Assembly: GCA_927443345.1 (NCBI GenBank)
Contig: CAKMKJ010000048.1
Span: 37,976-101,975 of the forward strand
Direction of reading: 5' to 3'
Origin: an uncultured Anaerolineaceae bacterium
GTDB lineage: Bacteria; Chloroflexota; Anaerolineae; Anaerolineales; Anaerolineaceae
Length of the DNA: 64,000 bases
In this document: piece by piece, positions 52,035 through 61,129 of the stretch
Layout: every line of letters begins with the position of its first letter
Position numbering within the stretch: position 1 is the first letter of the stretch
Notes under the pieces: generated by a model
Told to the model about the DNA's origin: nothing
What the model saw: the letters and a program-made list of their open reading frames with translations, nothing else
Database searches by the model: none
Position numbers and translations under genes: made by a program

Positions 52035-52535
52035 TTATCTTGAAGAAGATTGATGTACATCCCCAGATTGATCTTCCAACAATTCTATTGCATGCGGAAT
52101 CAATGGCGCAACAATCAAAAGACTTTCTACGGCTCCTTTTGGGCTGCCTGGAAGGTTAATAATTAAGGTTTTATTGCAGATACCGGCTTCAGCTCTTGAT
52201 AAGTAAGCATTGGCATTGATTTTGGCAGATTCACTTCGGATCAGTTCAACAAGACCAAGCGCTTTTTTGTCAATAACATCCAAGGTAGCTTCAGGTGTAA
52301 CATCTCTTGGAGCAAAACCTGTTCCGCCAGTGGTCAAAATGAGGTTAATTTTACCGGACGTTGATGAATTGAGTAAAAAATTAGAAATCAGAGGTCTTTC
52401 GTCAGGAACAAGTCCGTGGTTGATTAATGTCCACCCAAGTTTATCTATGGTTTCATACAAAGCTGGTCCGGAAAGATCTTTGCGCTCTCCGGAGGCAGCC
52501 CTATCTGAAACAGTGAGGACTGAAACCTTAATCAT
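52035..52535 (-). CDS. MogA/MoaB family molybdopterin biosynthesis protein
   Basis: 166 residues from ATG 52535 (MIKVSVLTVSDRAASGE), which has a GGAAGAGGAA site. ILTTGGTGFAPRDVTPEATL and the NLPGSPKGAVESLL segment are the MoCF-domain signatures. MogA adenylates molybdopterin; MoaB is a close relative and cannot be excluded. No other moa/moe genes are nearby. It lies just after the PHP-AlbA_2 gene. Confidence 0.93.
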   Translation of the reverse strand: MIKVSVLTVSDRAASGERKDLSGPALYETIDKLGWTLINHGLVPDERPLISNFLLNSSTSGKINLILTTGGTGFAPRDVTPEATLDVIDKKALGLVELIRSESAKINANAYLSRAEAGICNKTLIINLPGSPKGAVESLLIVAPLIPHAIELLEDQSGDVHQSSSR

Positions 52536-52540
52536 CAAAA

Positions 52541-54307
52541 TTATTCCTCTTCCGCAGAAAAAACTTTCCAATTGCCGTGAATGCCGTCGGGTGTTACCCC
52601 AAAGAAATAGCGGAATCCGTCAGCAAGTCGCAAGACAAAATCGTAATGCTGAGTTTTGCCCTGAGTGTATTGTTTGATCAGGCCATAGTTTCCGCGCCAT
52701 TGGATGTCTGACTTTTCAAGATTTGAGGCGATTTCAAGGTGTTTTGTGATGGCGTAATGCCATAATCGGCGTGCTGAGGCTTGTGTAACATTTTTGACAA
52801 TATTACCATTACGTAAATCACGCATGGTGTAGAAGTTCTTACCGCCTCGTACAACTACTTCAATCACTTCAACACCGGTGCGCGGGTCTTCGCTCTCGCC
52901 GACGGGGGTTGTAATAGCAGGTTGAACATTTTTTTCTGGATGGTAAGATGTGATTTTATCAGCGACCGGTTGGTCTGTTGATTCTACGGATGGATGGATT
53001 CGGTGTACCAGATTAACAATTTCATCCCTGACGGCTATGTTGGTTTCGGTTTCATCGCGAACATAAATCTTGTAGTCATCCAATGCATATGGTGTATCTT
53101 CACCCCTCGGTACCAAAATACGGATTATTTCTTTTGACTTGTATTTCTGCACATCAAAAGCCAGTTTGATCGGTGGACTCAGTCGATTTTGTATCTCTTT
53201 TTCAAGCGCTTTTATAGATTGTTCTGAATTGGTGACACCTATGGGTTCTTTATGGAGATCTGTTGACAGGCCAATAAACAGAGTGCCGCCATTGGTATTG
53301 GCGAACGCACAAATATCCATAAGAATTGCGTATAGTTTTCCAGAGCGCACCGTCATTGACTCATGAAAGTCCTGAATGATATTAGCGCCTTCATCCCTGG
53401 CGACCTGGATGAAATCAAAAACAGGTTCCTCTGTATGACGGTGGGGTCGTGTGCGTGAAAAGTCATTCGATTCGAACAACTCTTTCAATGCTTCAAAGGT
53501 GGGTTCAGCTAGTAATACGTCAGTCACGCGGTCACCAACGCCGGGATTCTTTTTGCGGGTAGGGTCATTATTTAAACGGTGGCAGTCAGAGCCTTGAATG
53601 CAATGCATGCGGCGAGGGTATTCAGGTTTTGTGCCGTTGAAGAAGGCAGCAGTCGTTCTTCCGCTTTGCAATTCAAGGTCGGTTACTTCAAGGGCATGAA
53701 GGTTTTTATCCTGGGTATAGGCAATACGGGTTTGTCCGCCAAAGTTGATGCCACGCATGGCAACACCGTTTGTTGAGTTGGCATGAGCGGCGATGACAAT
53801 GCCCCCGGCTTCGTTAATTAACTGATATGCACGGATTACATCAACCGAAGAGCCAATTGCAGGATCCCCTTTATCTAATTGATTGACTGGAATACTTAAA
53901 TTGAGCAATAAATGTTCAATCTCACGTGGGTTTTTATCAGGAGAGAATATACCGATGATATGAAAACCAAAGGTGGCTGTAAATTCAATTCCAGGTAGTA
54001 AGAGTATTTTATTGAGTAAGCGACGGTATTCCAGCAGCCTGGTTTTTTCTTCAGGCAATAAGCGGTTTAGTTTTTCTAAAAGTTCGAGTTGTTCAATCTC
54101 TTCTTTCAGTTTCTGGTATCCGTGAATCGTATTGTGATCAGTGAAGGCGATGATATCAAGGCCTTTAGATTCGGCTTTTTGCAAGATTTCAAGATTAGTG
54201 ACTTCAAGTGATTGATAATCGATGGAAGCGGGTGTATGAATATGCATATCCATTGAATAAAATTGTAAATTTGTCGTTGCTTTTTTTAATGTAGTATTGT
54301 ATTTCAT
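52541..54307 (-). CDS. PHP phosphoesterase fused to AlbA_2 (Schlafen-like) domain
   Basis: About 588 residues from ATG 54307 (GAGG site 6 nt before); an upstream ATG at 54370 is in frame. The PHP domain (~20-290) has metal motifs DMHIHTP, FTDHNTIHG, PGIEFTATFGFHIIGIF, AAHANS and GSDCHRLN. An AlbA_2 domain (~325-455) shows FHESMTVRSGKLYAILMDIC, FANTNGGTLFIGLS and the YVRDETETNIA end. A third C-terminal region (~480-588) has TMRDLRNGNIVKNVTQASAR and is unassigned. The fusion could process a nucleic-acid or nucleotide substrate. It follows tRNA-Arg on the same strand with its own short leader. Confidence 0.82.
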   Translation of the reverse strand: MKYNTTLKKATTNLQFYSMDMHIHTPASIDYQSLEVTNLEILQKAESKGLDIIAFTDHNTIHGYQKLKEEIEQLELLEKLNRLLPEEKTRLLEYRRLLNKILLLPGIEFTATFGFHIIGIFSPDKNPREIEHLLLNLSIPVNQLDKGDPAIGSSVDVIRAYQLINEAGGIVIAAHANSTNGVAMRGINFGGQTRIAYTQDKNLHALEVTDLELQSGRTTAAFFNGTKPEYPRRMHCIQGSDCHRLNNDPTRKKNPGVGDRVTDVLLAEPTFEALKELFESNDFSRTRPHRHTEEPVFDFIQVARDEGANIIQDFHESMTVRSGKLYAILMDICAFANTNGGTLFIGLSTDLHKEPIGVTNSEQSIKALEKEIQNRLSPPIKLAFDVQKYKSKEIIRILVPRGEDTPYALDDYKIYVRDETETNIAVRDEIVNLVHRIHPSVESTDQPVADKITSYHPEKNVQPAITTPVGESEDPRTGVEVIEVVVRGGKNFYTMRDLRNGNIVKNVTQASARRLWHYAITKHLEIASNLEKSDIQWRGNYGLIKQYTQGKTQHYDFVLRLADGFRYFFGVTPDGIHGNWKVFSAEEE

Positions 54308-54434
54308 TGTGAACCTCATTGTAATGTTTACTTTGGATAATCCAAAGTGTGAATAAATCTGTGACTTCATTGTATCATTTTATAAAATGACACTTGAGCC
54401 AAAGAATAATAAATGGAATTTTGTGAACGGAAGG

Positions 54435-54507
54435 TGCCCTCGATGGGAGTCGAACCCATAACCAACGGCTTAGAAGGCCGGTGCTCTATCCATTGAGCTA
54501 CGAAGGC
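54435..54507 (-). tRNA. tRNA-Arg (UCU)
   Basis: 73 nt on the minus strand. The acceptor GCCTTCG pairs with CGAGGGC (one T-G); discriminator A. Anticodon loop CTTCTAA gives TCT. The D arm has AGCTCAATGGATAGAGC and the T arm GGTTCGACTCC. CCA is not encoded. It begins 8 nt after the stop of the unknown gene at 54516-54947, so it may be co-transcribed with it. Confidence 0.96.
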
Positions 54508-54515
54508 TTGTAAAC

Positions 54516-54947
54516 TTACCTGGCAGGACGAATTCCTTTGTAAACCTGAAATCCGGAGATTGTTTTGAGTATCGTATCGGCGGATTTGCCTATTTTATCA
54601 GATAATTCCAGCGGAGACATGGGGTGATTGCCGTTGCTCAAGAAAACTCTGAATATAGCGTCAACCATGGCAGTATTGGCTGTTAAGAATCCTGGTTCTT
54701 TGACACAGTGATTCATCAAGGTCGTTTGGATGCCATCCACTTGGCGAATTTCAGCTGTGATCGGGTCAATCCAATCAATTAGGTTACCCTCTACTTGATT
54801 TTGAAAGGCAGCCTGGTGTTCAGCACACAAGCAACTGATCAGGAAGACATGCCAATTATTGTCATGCTCTTTCCACCAGTCAAAATCGATATGGTAGGGT
54901 GTTTCTAAAGTAGGTCTGATCAAACTGAATGTTTTTGGTTCATCCAT
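54516..54947 (-). CDS. Unknown protein with C-terminal winged-helix-like segment
   Basis: 143 residues, no signal or membrane helix. Trp-rich start (YHIDFDWWKEHDNNWHVFLI), a Cys pair in SCLCAEHQAAF, and a C-terminal segment (~85-140) MVDAIFRVFLSNGNHPMSPL followed by ELSDKIGKSADTILKTISG that looks like a winged helix. Family not recognised. It starts 12 bp after the 515-residue unknown gene and ends 8 bp before tRNA-Arg. The pair is probably one functional unit. Confidence 0.65.
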   Translation of the reverse strand: MDEPKTFSLIRPTLETPYHIDFDWWKEHDNNWHVFLISCLCAEHQAAFQNQVEGNLIDWIDPITAEIRQVDGIQTTLMNHCVKEPGFLTANTAMVDAIFRVFLSNGNHPMSPLELSDKIGKSADTILKTISGFQVYKGIRPAR

Positions 54948-54959
54948 TGGTAGCTCGCA

Positions 54960-56507
54960 TTAATTCTCAACAATTCTAAAATAAAGGTCGCCCAAGTGAT
55001 TAGCCCATGGTTGGCTGAAAAGAACACTAATGACTACACTGGGCGGGCATCGGCGGATTAAATTGACCGCCGCATAAATTTCTTGAGCATGAATGTGTCC
55101 TTGCGGGTTTAATTTTGACAATTCGTGCATGATATTTTGAATGGTTTTTTCAATTGGTTGTCTGGATTTGGTATCCCACAATTTATCCACTGCGGCAACG
55201 TCTGGAATGACCAATGCCATACGTTCATCAAAAATGCAAGTAACAACTTGCTTGAGAAGGGCAAAGACAATACCGCCGTCTGCACCAACTAAGACGGTGC
55301 GAATCCATTCTTTTGAATTGCGTTGTTTGTCTGCACGGATGCTAACTTGACCGGGCTGCTTTCCTTTAGAAACATGTACAAGGCTTCCGGGGATGAAACC
55401 TTCTTTGCGGTACCATTCTTTCAGGCCAAAAATATATTTTGATGGGCGCACAACCCAGCCGCCAAACGTGGATTGATTATGTCCGTCTACAAAGTCAAAT
55501 TTAACCCGCGGTGTTTCATATGCAGTCGGGAAAAGATTTTTCAACTTGGCCGTTAGCGGAAGCGTGCCCGCTCGCCAATGGGGGTAGGTCAGGCTGATAG
55601 TAACTTCGTCGACATCATCGCAATCACAATCAGCTTCCAATTCGTCGCATAGTTCTGATCCCAATGAGCGATATTGTTCAAGTTCTTCTGGCAGTTCAAC
55701 AGGCTCTACCTGGTTGCGTAAAGTGGGTGGTGTTTCTTGAACTTCATCTGGTTCAAGTCGGTTTAAGAACCAAAGCGTTTCTCCGGCAGGACCAACCTCA
55801 TCAAACCGCGGATCTTCCTGTAATGCAAGATTCAAAGAAAATTCGGTTAAATTAGCATTGACATCCGTCGGCAGTTCGATTTGACTGATCAACTCTTGTG
55901 ATTTCATCGGGCCGCCACCGTACATTTCAAGTACAGCTTCGCATAGATTCAGGTGGCCTACTCCTACATCAACTAAAAGTGCCCGGGGGAAGTAACTGCC
56001 TGCGATACAAACCAAATCTTCATTTTTTGTAAGAATGGAGTCTAATTTTTTTACGAGGGGTTCACGGTATTTTTCTACAACATTATTTAGCACCAGATAC
56101 CCATTATCAACTGTTTCTTGCAGATGATTCAAAACGTGGTCATTCAGGTTGCTTGCAAAGCTTAGTACATCTTCAGAAGAAAACTCAATTGTAATGACTT
56201 CCATTTCGGCAGAATCAGGATTATTGCCTTTACGCACTTCAACTACTTTTCCTTTTTGCCAATTTCTAGAAGGAAAAACTAGCATCTGTCCGGTTTGATA
56301 CTGGCCTTTCGGCAAATAAGTGGTGGCGCCAGATTGCCTTTCTTTGGCAATAGCTTCTTTTTGTTTTTCTATAATTTTAGAGATTAGAAAAACAGAAAGT
56401 TCATTTTTATTTAAGGGTATCTGGGTTTCTAGAAGGTGGTTGTAAAGAGAATCTAGATCGAATTCAGAAAATTGATAGTTAGTCCAAAATGTGTCGTTAA
56501 TTGTCAT
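54960..56507 (-). CDS. Unknown protein with HTH-like segments (515 residues)
   Basis: No signal or membrane helix. The N-terminal ~200 residues are helical with a small beta region (GQMLVFPSRNWQKGKVVEVR). Residues ~200-265 (GGGPMKSQELISQIELPTDV, ending in ETLWFLNRLEPDE) resemble the HARE-HTH/RpoE-type winged helix. After an acidic DCDCDD linker comes a beta-rich part (RVKFDFVDGHNQSTFGGWVV) and a C-terminal helical unit (QGHIHAQEIYAAVNLIRR) that may be a second winged helix. Family not recognised; DNA or RNA contact is inferred only from these segments. A 12-bp palindrome overlaps its likely -10 box. Confidence 0.65.
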   Translation of the reverse strand: MTINDTFWTNYQFSEFDLDSLYNHLLETQIPLNKNELSVFLISKIIEKQKEAIAKERQSGATTYLPKGQYQTGQMLVFPSRNWQKGKVVEVRKGNNPDSAEMEVITIEFSSEDVLSFASNLNDHVLNHLQETVDNGYLVLNNVVEKYREPLVKKLDSILTKNEDLVCIAGSYFPRALLVDVGVGHLNLCEAVLEMYGGGPMKSQELISQIELPTDVNANLTEFSLNLALQEDPRFDEVGPAGETLWFLNRLEPDEVQETPPTLRNQVEPVELPEELEQYRSLGSELCDELEADCDCDDVDEVTISLTYPHWRAGTLPLTAKLKNLFPTAYETPRVKFDFVDGHNQSTFGGWVVRPSKYIFGLKEWYRKEGFIPGSLVHVSKGKQPGQVSIRADKQRNSKEWIRTVLVGADGGIVFALLKQVVTCIFDERMALVIPDVAAVDKLWDTKSRQPIEKTIQNIMHELSKLNPQGHIHAQEIYAAVNLIRRCPPSVVISVLFSQPWANHLGDLYFRIVEN

Positions 56508-56533
56508 ACCTTATTCCATCCGAAATATTTCAC

Positions 56534-56549
56534 ATACATATGTATTATA
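56534..56549 (-). promoter_or_regulatory. Palindrome over a putative -10 box of the unknown gene pair
   Basis: The perfect 12-bp palindrome ATACATATGTAT (56534-56545) overlaps a TATAAT on the minus strand (56544-56549), about 30 nt before the ATG. No good -35 is visible. A repressor site is possible; an AT-rich palindrome of this length can also occur by chance. Confidence 0.35.
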
Positions 56550-56561
56550 CCTTAGGTTTTA

Positions 56562-58004
56562 TCAAGGATAATCTGAATTTATCCATTCAAGGGGATCCAC
56601 TTGAATGCCATTTACCCAGATTTCCCAGTGAAGGTGAGCACCAGCACCTGCATATTCATCAGCCCGATCAACCCTTCCGGTATTGCCTACTTTACCTATT
56701 TGTTGACCTTTTTGTACCATATCGCCAGTGTTTACTATCAAGCTGCTAAGATGATAATATCCACTGAAAACACCAACACCATGATCAATAATGATCGCAT
56801 TTCCTCGCACAGCCAAGTTTCCAGCAAATACAACCTTACCTGCTGCATTTGATACAACTGGTAGACCCACACCTCCACCAAAATCAACCCCTGTATGAAA
56901 AGTGAGGGTCGGATCGTCGTTATAAGTTCGTCTGGTGCCAAAAAATGAAGTAATCTCTTTTCTTGAAGCATAGTTTGGGATTTCCAAAGCATAATCAGTG
57001 TCTGGGCTTACAAAAATGCCATCCCAATACTTTTTAGGCGTATAAATAGAAATCAATGAAAGGATTTTTTCTTTTTCTGGAGCAGTTATGGCCGGATCAA
57101 TCATTTCGGGAGCGACGACAAGGTTTGGGTCAGAACCAAAATTTCCAGCAACTAACAATATATTTTGTGAGTTTGAAAAAAGCTCATTTGTCCCATCTGA
57201 TCCGTTGATGGATAAATTTAATATTCCTGGTGTAGCTAAAGCATGAATTCCAGCAAGCGCAAAATAATTCTTATCATCAGATGTATAAAATTTCAAATCT
57301 TTTCCATCAAGATTTCCAGAAAAGGTAATTGGTTTTTTTGTCGTCACCTTTATTGTAAAAGTATCGCCTTGTGAAAGTGGAAGAGGTGATATAGAAATGC
57401 TTTCAATTTCATTGGATATAGCATTGACGGGAGGTAAATTAGGATTACTGTCAAAAATGAGATCATTTGCAAAGAATTCCAGTGAAGAATTCTTGCGATT
57501 TTCAGCTAAAAGAATATATGATTTGGCGTTGATAATAGCCGAATTTTCAAGTAAAGTCTTATTTTCGTTAACAATAGCAACTGGGTGTAATACCTCAAGG
57601 CTCTCATTGATTGGAATAAGCAAATCTCTACCAGGGTACAGGGTATTGGGGGATATGAGTTTATTAATATTAATTAAAGTGTTTTCATCGGCATGGTATT
57701 TTACAAGTAAATTTTCCCAGGATTCTCCATAGTCGAGAATAATTGGCGTGAGGAGACCTTTAATACCAGCATACCCGGGTATTTTCAATCGCAAGTCAGG
57801 ATATATATTATTCGGATCGGCAAGGTTATTCATCTGTTGAATTTCGGCCATTGATACGCCGAAGAGGTATGAAATATAACTTAAAGTATCACCTGATTGA
57901 ACGATGTATTCAGGATAATCTTCGGTTGTTTGGGCTATAACCGGCGTTGTAAACAGCGAAGCAATTAAAATAATCGTGACGACAAGTGAAATTTTATTTT
58001 TCAT
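56562..58004 (-). CDS. Secreted LysM-M23 peptidoglycan endopeptidase
   Basis: 480 residues from ATG 58004. Signal peptide (1-~24, ending PVIAQ), a LysM domain (~30-75, YIVQSGDTLSYISYLFGVSM), a second LysM-like repeat (~85-130), a ~180-residue linker with Ig-like strands, and a C-terminal M23 domain: TFHTGVDFGGGVGLPV, GVFSGYYHLSSLIV, GAGAHLHWEIWVNG. All metal ligands are present. It cuts peptidoglycan cross-links outside the membrane. The start overlaps the DUF192 stop by 11 nt. Confidence 0.93.
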   Translation of the reverse strand: MKNKISLVVTIILIASLFTTPVIAQTTEDYPEYIVQSGDTLSYISYLFGVSMAEIQQMNNLADPNNIYPDLRLKIPGYAGIKGLLTPIILDYGESWENLLVKYHADENTLININKLISPNTLYPGRDLLIPINESLEVLHPVAIVNENKTLLENSAIINAKSYILLAENRKNSSLEFFANDLIFDSNPNLPPVNAISNEIESISISPLPLSQGDTFTIKVTTKKPITFSGNLDGKDLKFYTSDDKNYFALAGIHALATPGILNLSINGSDGTNELFSNSQNILLVAGNFGSDPNLVVAPEMIDPAITAPEKEKILSLISIYTPKKYWDGIFVSPDTDYALEIPNYASRKEITSFFGTRRTYNDDPTLTFHTGVDFGGGVGLPVVSNAAGKVVFAGNLAVRGNAIIIDHGVGVFSGYYHLSSLIVNTGDMVQKGQQIGKVGNTGRVDRADEYAGAGAHLHWEIWVNGIQVDPLEWINSDYP

Positions 58005-58362
58005 ATTCAAAAAAAAGTTGATCTCCGATGGAAAAATCTTTGATGTGGGTAACGCTAGTTTCAAGCACATGTTGAGCAGCAGCTCTTGAAAAATAAGCCA
58101 GGCGCCACTTTTTTGCTTCTTTTACATCCACCACCAATAAATTTTTATCCAACCAGACAACGCACAGATCAAAATTCATGAATAACATATGGATTGAGGT
58201 GTTTATCCGTGATTCATATCGATCTGATAATAATAGACCGAAATTTTGATCGAGATTTTGTTTAAACATCAATCCAATCAATTTGCTATAAAAGGTATCA
58301 GCAATTTTGGTTTGGATGGAAAGATTTGGCTTGGACTTGTTTTTAATCAGAAAAGTTGTCAT
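57994..58362 (-). CDS. DUF192 family protein
   Basis: 122 residues. The pattern SKLIGLMFKQNLDQNFGLLL, then HMLFMNFDLCVVWLDKNLLV and the AAAQHVLET end is DUF192. Many members are secreted, but no signal peptide is visible here. Function unknown. Overlaps the LysM-M23 gene. Confidence 0.88.
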   Translation of the reverse strand: MTTFLIKNKSKPNLSIQTKIADTFYSKLIGLMFKQNLDQNFGLLLSDRYESRINTSIHMLFMNFDLCVVWLDKNLLVVDVKEAKKWRLAYFSRAAAQHVLETSVTHIKDFSIGDQLFFEYEK

Positions 58363-58423
58363 CTGTAATTAACCATGTAAAATAAGCACTACGATGTAAA
58401 AGTGTACCACAATGGAGCATGAG

Positions 58424-59194
58424 ATGAAAATTACTACTTGGAATGTTAATGGTTTTCGTGCAGTATTGAAAAAAGATTTTATCAATTCTGTGCATTCTTT
58501 AGCACCTGATATTCTTTGTCTTCAAGAACTAAAAGCTAAGCAAGAACAATTGATTGCGGAGGATATATTAATACCTGGGTATGATTATCTCTGGAATTCG
58601 GCGACGAGACCTGGGTATAGCGGCGTGGGCACTTATATCAAAAAAAGTTTAAATATCAATGATCACTCGACTGGTTTAGGTGTTGATGAGTTTGATGTCG
58701 AAGGACGTGTAATTCAGACACGATTTGGTAATACTGTCTTGTTTAATATTTATTTCCCTAATGGGCAGCGCGGACAAGATCGTGTGGATTATAAGCTGAG
58801 GTTTTACGCACGCTTATTGGATATTTGCAATGAGGAACATGCAAAAGGCAGGAATATCATTATTACCGGTGATTTCAATACTGCTCATAATGAAATCGAT
58901 CTGGCAAATCCAGAGGAAAACAGCAAGATTTCTGGTTTTCTTCCCGAGGAGAGAGTTTGGATCGATAAGTTTCTTGAAAATGGATTTACTGACGCTTTTC
59001 GAAAGTTGTATCCTGAGAAAGTTCAATATACATGGTGGACTTATCGCGTGAATGCCAGGGCAAGAGGAATAGGTTGGCGTTTAGATTATTTTCTGATATC
59101 AAATCCAATTTACGACCGAGTGATTGATTTAACGATTTTCGATCAAATTCAAGGTTCAGACCACTGCCCCGTAACATTAGAAATCATGGACTGA
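58424..59194 (+). CDS. xthA: Exodeoxyribonuclease III/AP endonuclease
   Basis: 256 residues from ATG 58424, 6 nt after GGAG; an ATG at 58412 is less well placed. MKITTWNVNGFRAVL, CLQELKAKQEQL, IITGDFNTAHNEIDL, the GWRLDYFLIS stretch and GSDHCPVTLEI carry the active-site Asn, Glu, Asp and His. It repairs abasic sites. Another AP-endonuclease-like gene is 0.7 kb away (59901-60746). Confidence 0.95.
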   Translation: MKITTWNVNGFRAVLKKDFINSVHSLAPDILCLQELKAKQEQLIAEDILIPGYDYLWNSATRPGYSGVGTYIKKSLNINDHSTGLGVDEFDVEGRVIQTRFGNTVLFNIYFPNGQRGQDRVDYKLRFYARLLDICNEEHAKGRNIIITGDFNTAHNEIDLANPEENSKISGFLPEERVWIDKFLENGFTDAFRKLYPEKVQYTWWTYRVNARARGIGWRLDYFLISNPIYDRVIDLTIFDQIQGSDHCPVTLEIMD

Positions 59195-59243
59195 CGTTAG
59201 TCAAGTATAATAAGAGAAACTGATTGTTTCTTAAAGGAGCACC

Positions 59244-59897
59244 ATGACAAAGCAACGGATTATTCTGGTTGATGACCATGAAGTTGTAAGATTGGGGCTG
59301 AAATCATTACTTGAACGACACCCGCAATTTGAAGTGATTTCCGAAGCCGGAAGTGCCAAAGAAGCACTCGAACAAGTTGAACGGCTGCTGCCGGATGTTG
59401 TTTTGATGGATATTCGTTTACCCGGAACCTCGGGTATTGAAGCTTGTGAAGAAATCACCAAGAAATTCCCAGATATTCGCGTTATTATGCTCACCTCTTA
59501 CGCTGAGGATGATATGTTGTTCTCAGCCATCCGTGCAGGGGCTTCAGGGTATGTGTTAAAGCAAATCGGTGCAGATGACTTGATGAAAGCGATTGAAGCC
59601 GTTGGAAGAGGCGAAGCCTTATTGGATCCAGCAGTGACCCAACGCGTTTTTCAAGAGGTTCGCAGAGCAGTCAAAGAAGAAGAATCTTCAGCTTTCTCAA
59701 CGCTGTCACAACAAGAAAAACACGTTTTGGTATTGGTTTCCGAAGGCAGAACCAACCGCGAAATTGCCAAAGCGCTATTCCTGGGTGAAGGCACTGTCCG
59801 AAATTATGTTAGCAGCATACTCTCAAAGCTGGGTGTGAGCAATCGTGCTGAAGCGGCTGCGTATGCCGTTGAACATAATCTACGAGATTATTTATAA
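59244..59897 (+). CDS. NarL/LuxR-family response regulator
   Basis: 217 residues. Receiver (1-120) with Asp10-Asp11 (VDDHEV) and Asp56 (VLMDIRLPG). The C-terminal HTH (~150-215) has [20 protein letters not shown] then [20 protein letters not shown] and [21 protein letters not shown] precedes the ATG. No kinase gene is next to it, so it is an orphan here. GACT and AGTC half-sites flank GACGTT near 59191, just upstream. Confidence 0.94.
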   Translation: MTKQRIILVDDHEVVRLGLKSLLERHPQFEVISEAGSAKEALEQVERLLPDVVLMDIRLPGTSGIEACEEITKKFPDIRVIMLTSYAEDDMLFSAIRAGASGYVLKQIGADDLMKAIEAVGRGEALLDPAVTQRVFQEVRRAVKEEESSAFSTLSQQEKHVLVLVSEGRTNREIAKALFLGEGTVRNYVSSILSKLGVSNRAEAAAYAVEHNLRDYL

Positions 59898-59900
59898 AAT

Positions 59901-60746
59901 TTATAGAGATTTCCATAGTTCACTCATGAATTGTGCATCCTCTTCGAGGATGGGGCTTTCGCATAAAATGCGCCCTGCACAACCGGTGTTTTTTAAGGTT
60001 TCGAGCAGTTGTTGAATATTCAGATCTGATTCACGTATTGGTAGATGGTTTTTCTCGCCTTTGGTGGAATACTCAATGCCGCTTAAGTGAATATGAAGTC
60101 GCTTGAGAGAGGCAGTTCCTATTGTTTTTGCGTAAGCTTCGATCATTATTTTCCACTCATCTGAAGAATTAACAGATCCATCCCCCGGACGAGAATGCAA
60201 ATGAGCAAAATCCAGGCAAGGAAGCACGCCGTCTATTGCTTTACTCATAGTTAGCGTATCTTCAAAGGAGCCAAGCATGGCTGATTTTCCCATGGTCTCT
60301 GGTCTTAGTATCACTGGGTTGCCGGCTTTCCTCAATTCTGTGACACAATCAGCCAGTCTTGGGATGGCGATCTTCAGTACATCCTCTGCAGGTCTTTCGA
60401 AATAAGAGCCTGGATGAAAAATAATATCTGATGCACCAGCCAGATTGCCATAATGAGCCGCATCCATCAGACGCTGACGTGATTTGGGCCATTCTTCATC
60501 ATTAGCATTTAGATTGATGTAATAGGGGGCGTGAACACTTAATTGGATTGTGCAATCTGAAGCAGTTTTTTTGATCTCGGCACATTTCGCTTCAGTCACT
60601 CGGACAGATTGTACCCAGCCTAATTCTAAAGCACCCAATTTCAATTCTTTCAGGGTTTGAATAGCTCCTATACTGCCACCTGGTTTTTTGGGTGTGGAGA
60701 TAGGTGTGCCAACAGTGCCAAAAAGCATAGTGACTGTTTTTTCCAT
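59901..60746 (-). CDS. Endonuclease IV-like TIM-barrel protein
   Basis: 281 residues. MLFGTVGTPISTPKKPGGSI, LSVHAPYYINLNANDEEWPK, DIIFHPGSYFERPAED, VILRPETMGKSAMLGSFED, PCLDFAHLHSRPGDG and the IHLSGIEYSTKGEKNHLPI segment hold the metal ligands (His, Glu, Asp, His) of the Nfo/AP endonuclease 2 family. Probably cleaves DNA at abasic sites; a sugar-isomerase-like role cannot be excluded. It abuts dgkA. Confidence 0.85.
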   Translation of the reverse strand: MEKTVTMLFGTVGTPISTPKKPGGSIGAIQTLKELKLGALELGWVQSVRVTEAKCAEIKKTASDCTIQLSVHAPYYINLNANDEEWPKSRQRLMDAAHYGNLAGASDIIFHPGSYFERPAEDVLKIAIPRLADCVTELRKAGNPVILRPETMGKSAMLGSFEDTLTMSKAIDGVLPCLDFAHLHSRPGDGSVNSSDEWKIMIEAYAKTIGTASLKRLHIHLSGIEYSTKGEKNHLPIRESDLNIQQLLETLKNTGCAGRILCESPILEEDAQFMSELWKSL

Positions 60747-61129
60747 TATTCCCTCAATAGATACTGTAACTTTTGGATGAGTGGCGGACCGAGCACAATA
60801 ATGCCCAACGCAATACTAAGAAACGCAGCGACCAAGACTGCCGCAGCTCCGCTGTCTTTACCATTTTTAACAAGTGGATGCGGTTCAGGGTTTACGAGAT
60901 CAAAAAAACTCTCAAGGGTAGTATTGAAACATTCAGCAATCCAAACTAGTGCAATGGCAACCAATATAAGGCACCATTCAACCGGGTTTATTTTTAGCCA
61001 AATGCAAATGCTGACCACGATTATTGTAGCCAATAAATGGAATCGGGCATTATTTTGGGTTTTTACTACATGAAGCAAGCCTTCAAAAGCATACTTGATT
61101 GATTTAAAAATTGTTTTTATGTTAATCAT
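60746..61129 (-). CDS. dgkA: Diacylglycerol/undecaprenol kinase family protein
   Basis: 127 residues from ATG 61129 (MINIKTIFKSIKYAFEGLLH), overlapping the ybeY stop by 8 nt; ATG 61141 and GTG 61144 are alternatives. Three membrane helices; the signature ALVWIAECFNTTLESFFDLV and VKNGKDSGAAAVLVAA are present. In Gram-positives this phosphorylates undecaprenol. It sits in the usual PgpH-ybeY-dgkA order. Confidence 0.94.
   Translation of the reverse strand: MINIKTIFKSIKYAFEGLLHVVKTQNNARFHLLATIIVVSICIWLKINPVEWCLILVAIALVWIAECFNTTLESFFDLVNPEPHPLVKNGKDSGAAAVLVAAFLSIALGIIVLGPPLIQKLQYLLRE

Noticed and set aside
52210..52677. 155-codon rightward frame across the MogA-type gene and the end of the PHP gene
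   Set aside because: Shadow of two real genes on the other strand.
60657..61073. 138-codon rightward frame opposite dgkA
   Set aside because: Antisense to dgkA and the endonuclease IV-like gene; translation has no recognisable pattern.
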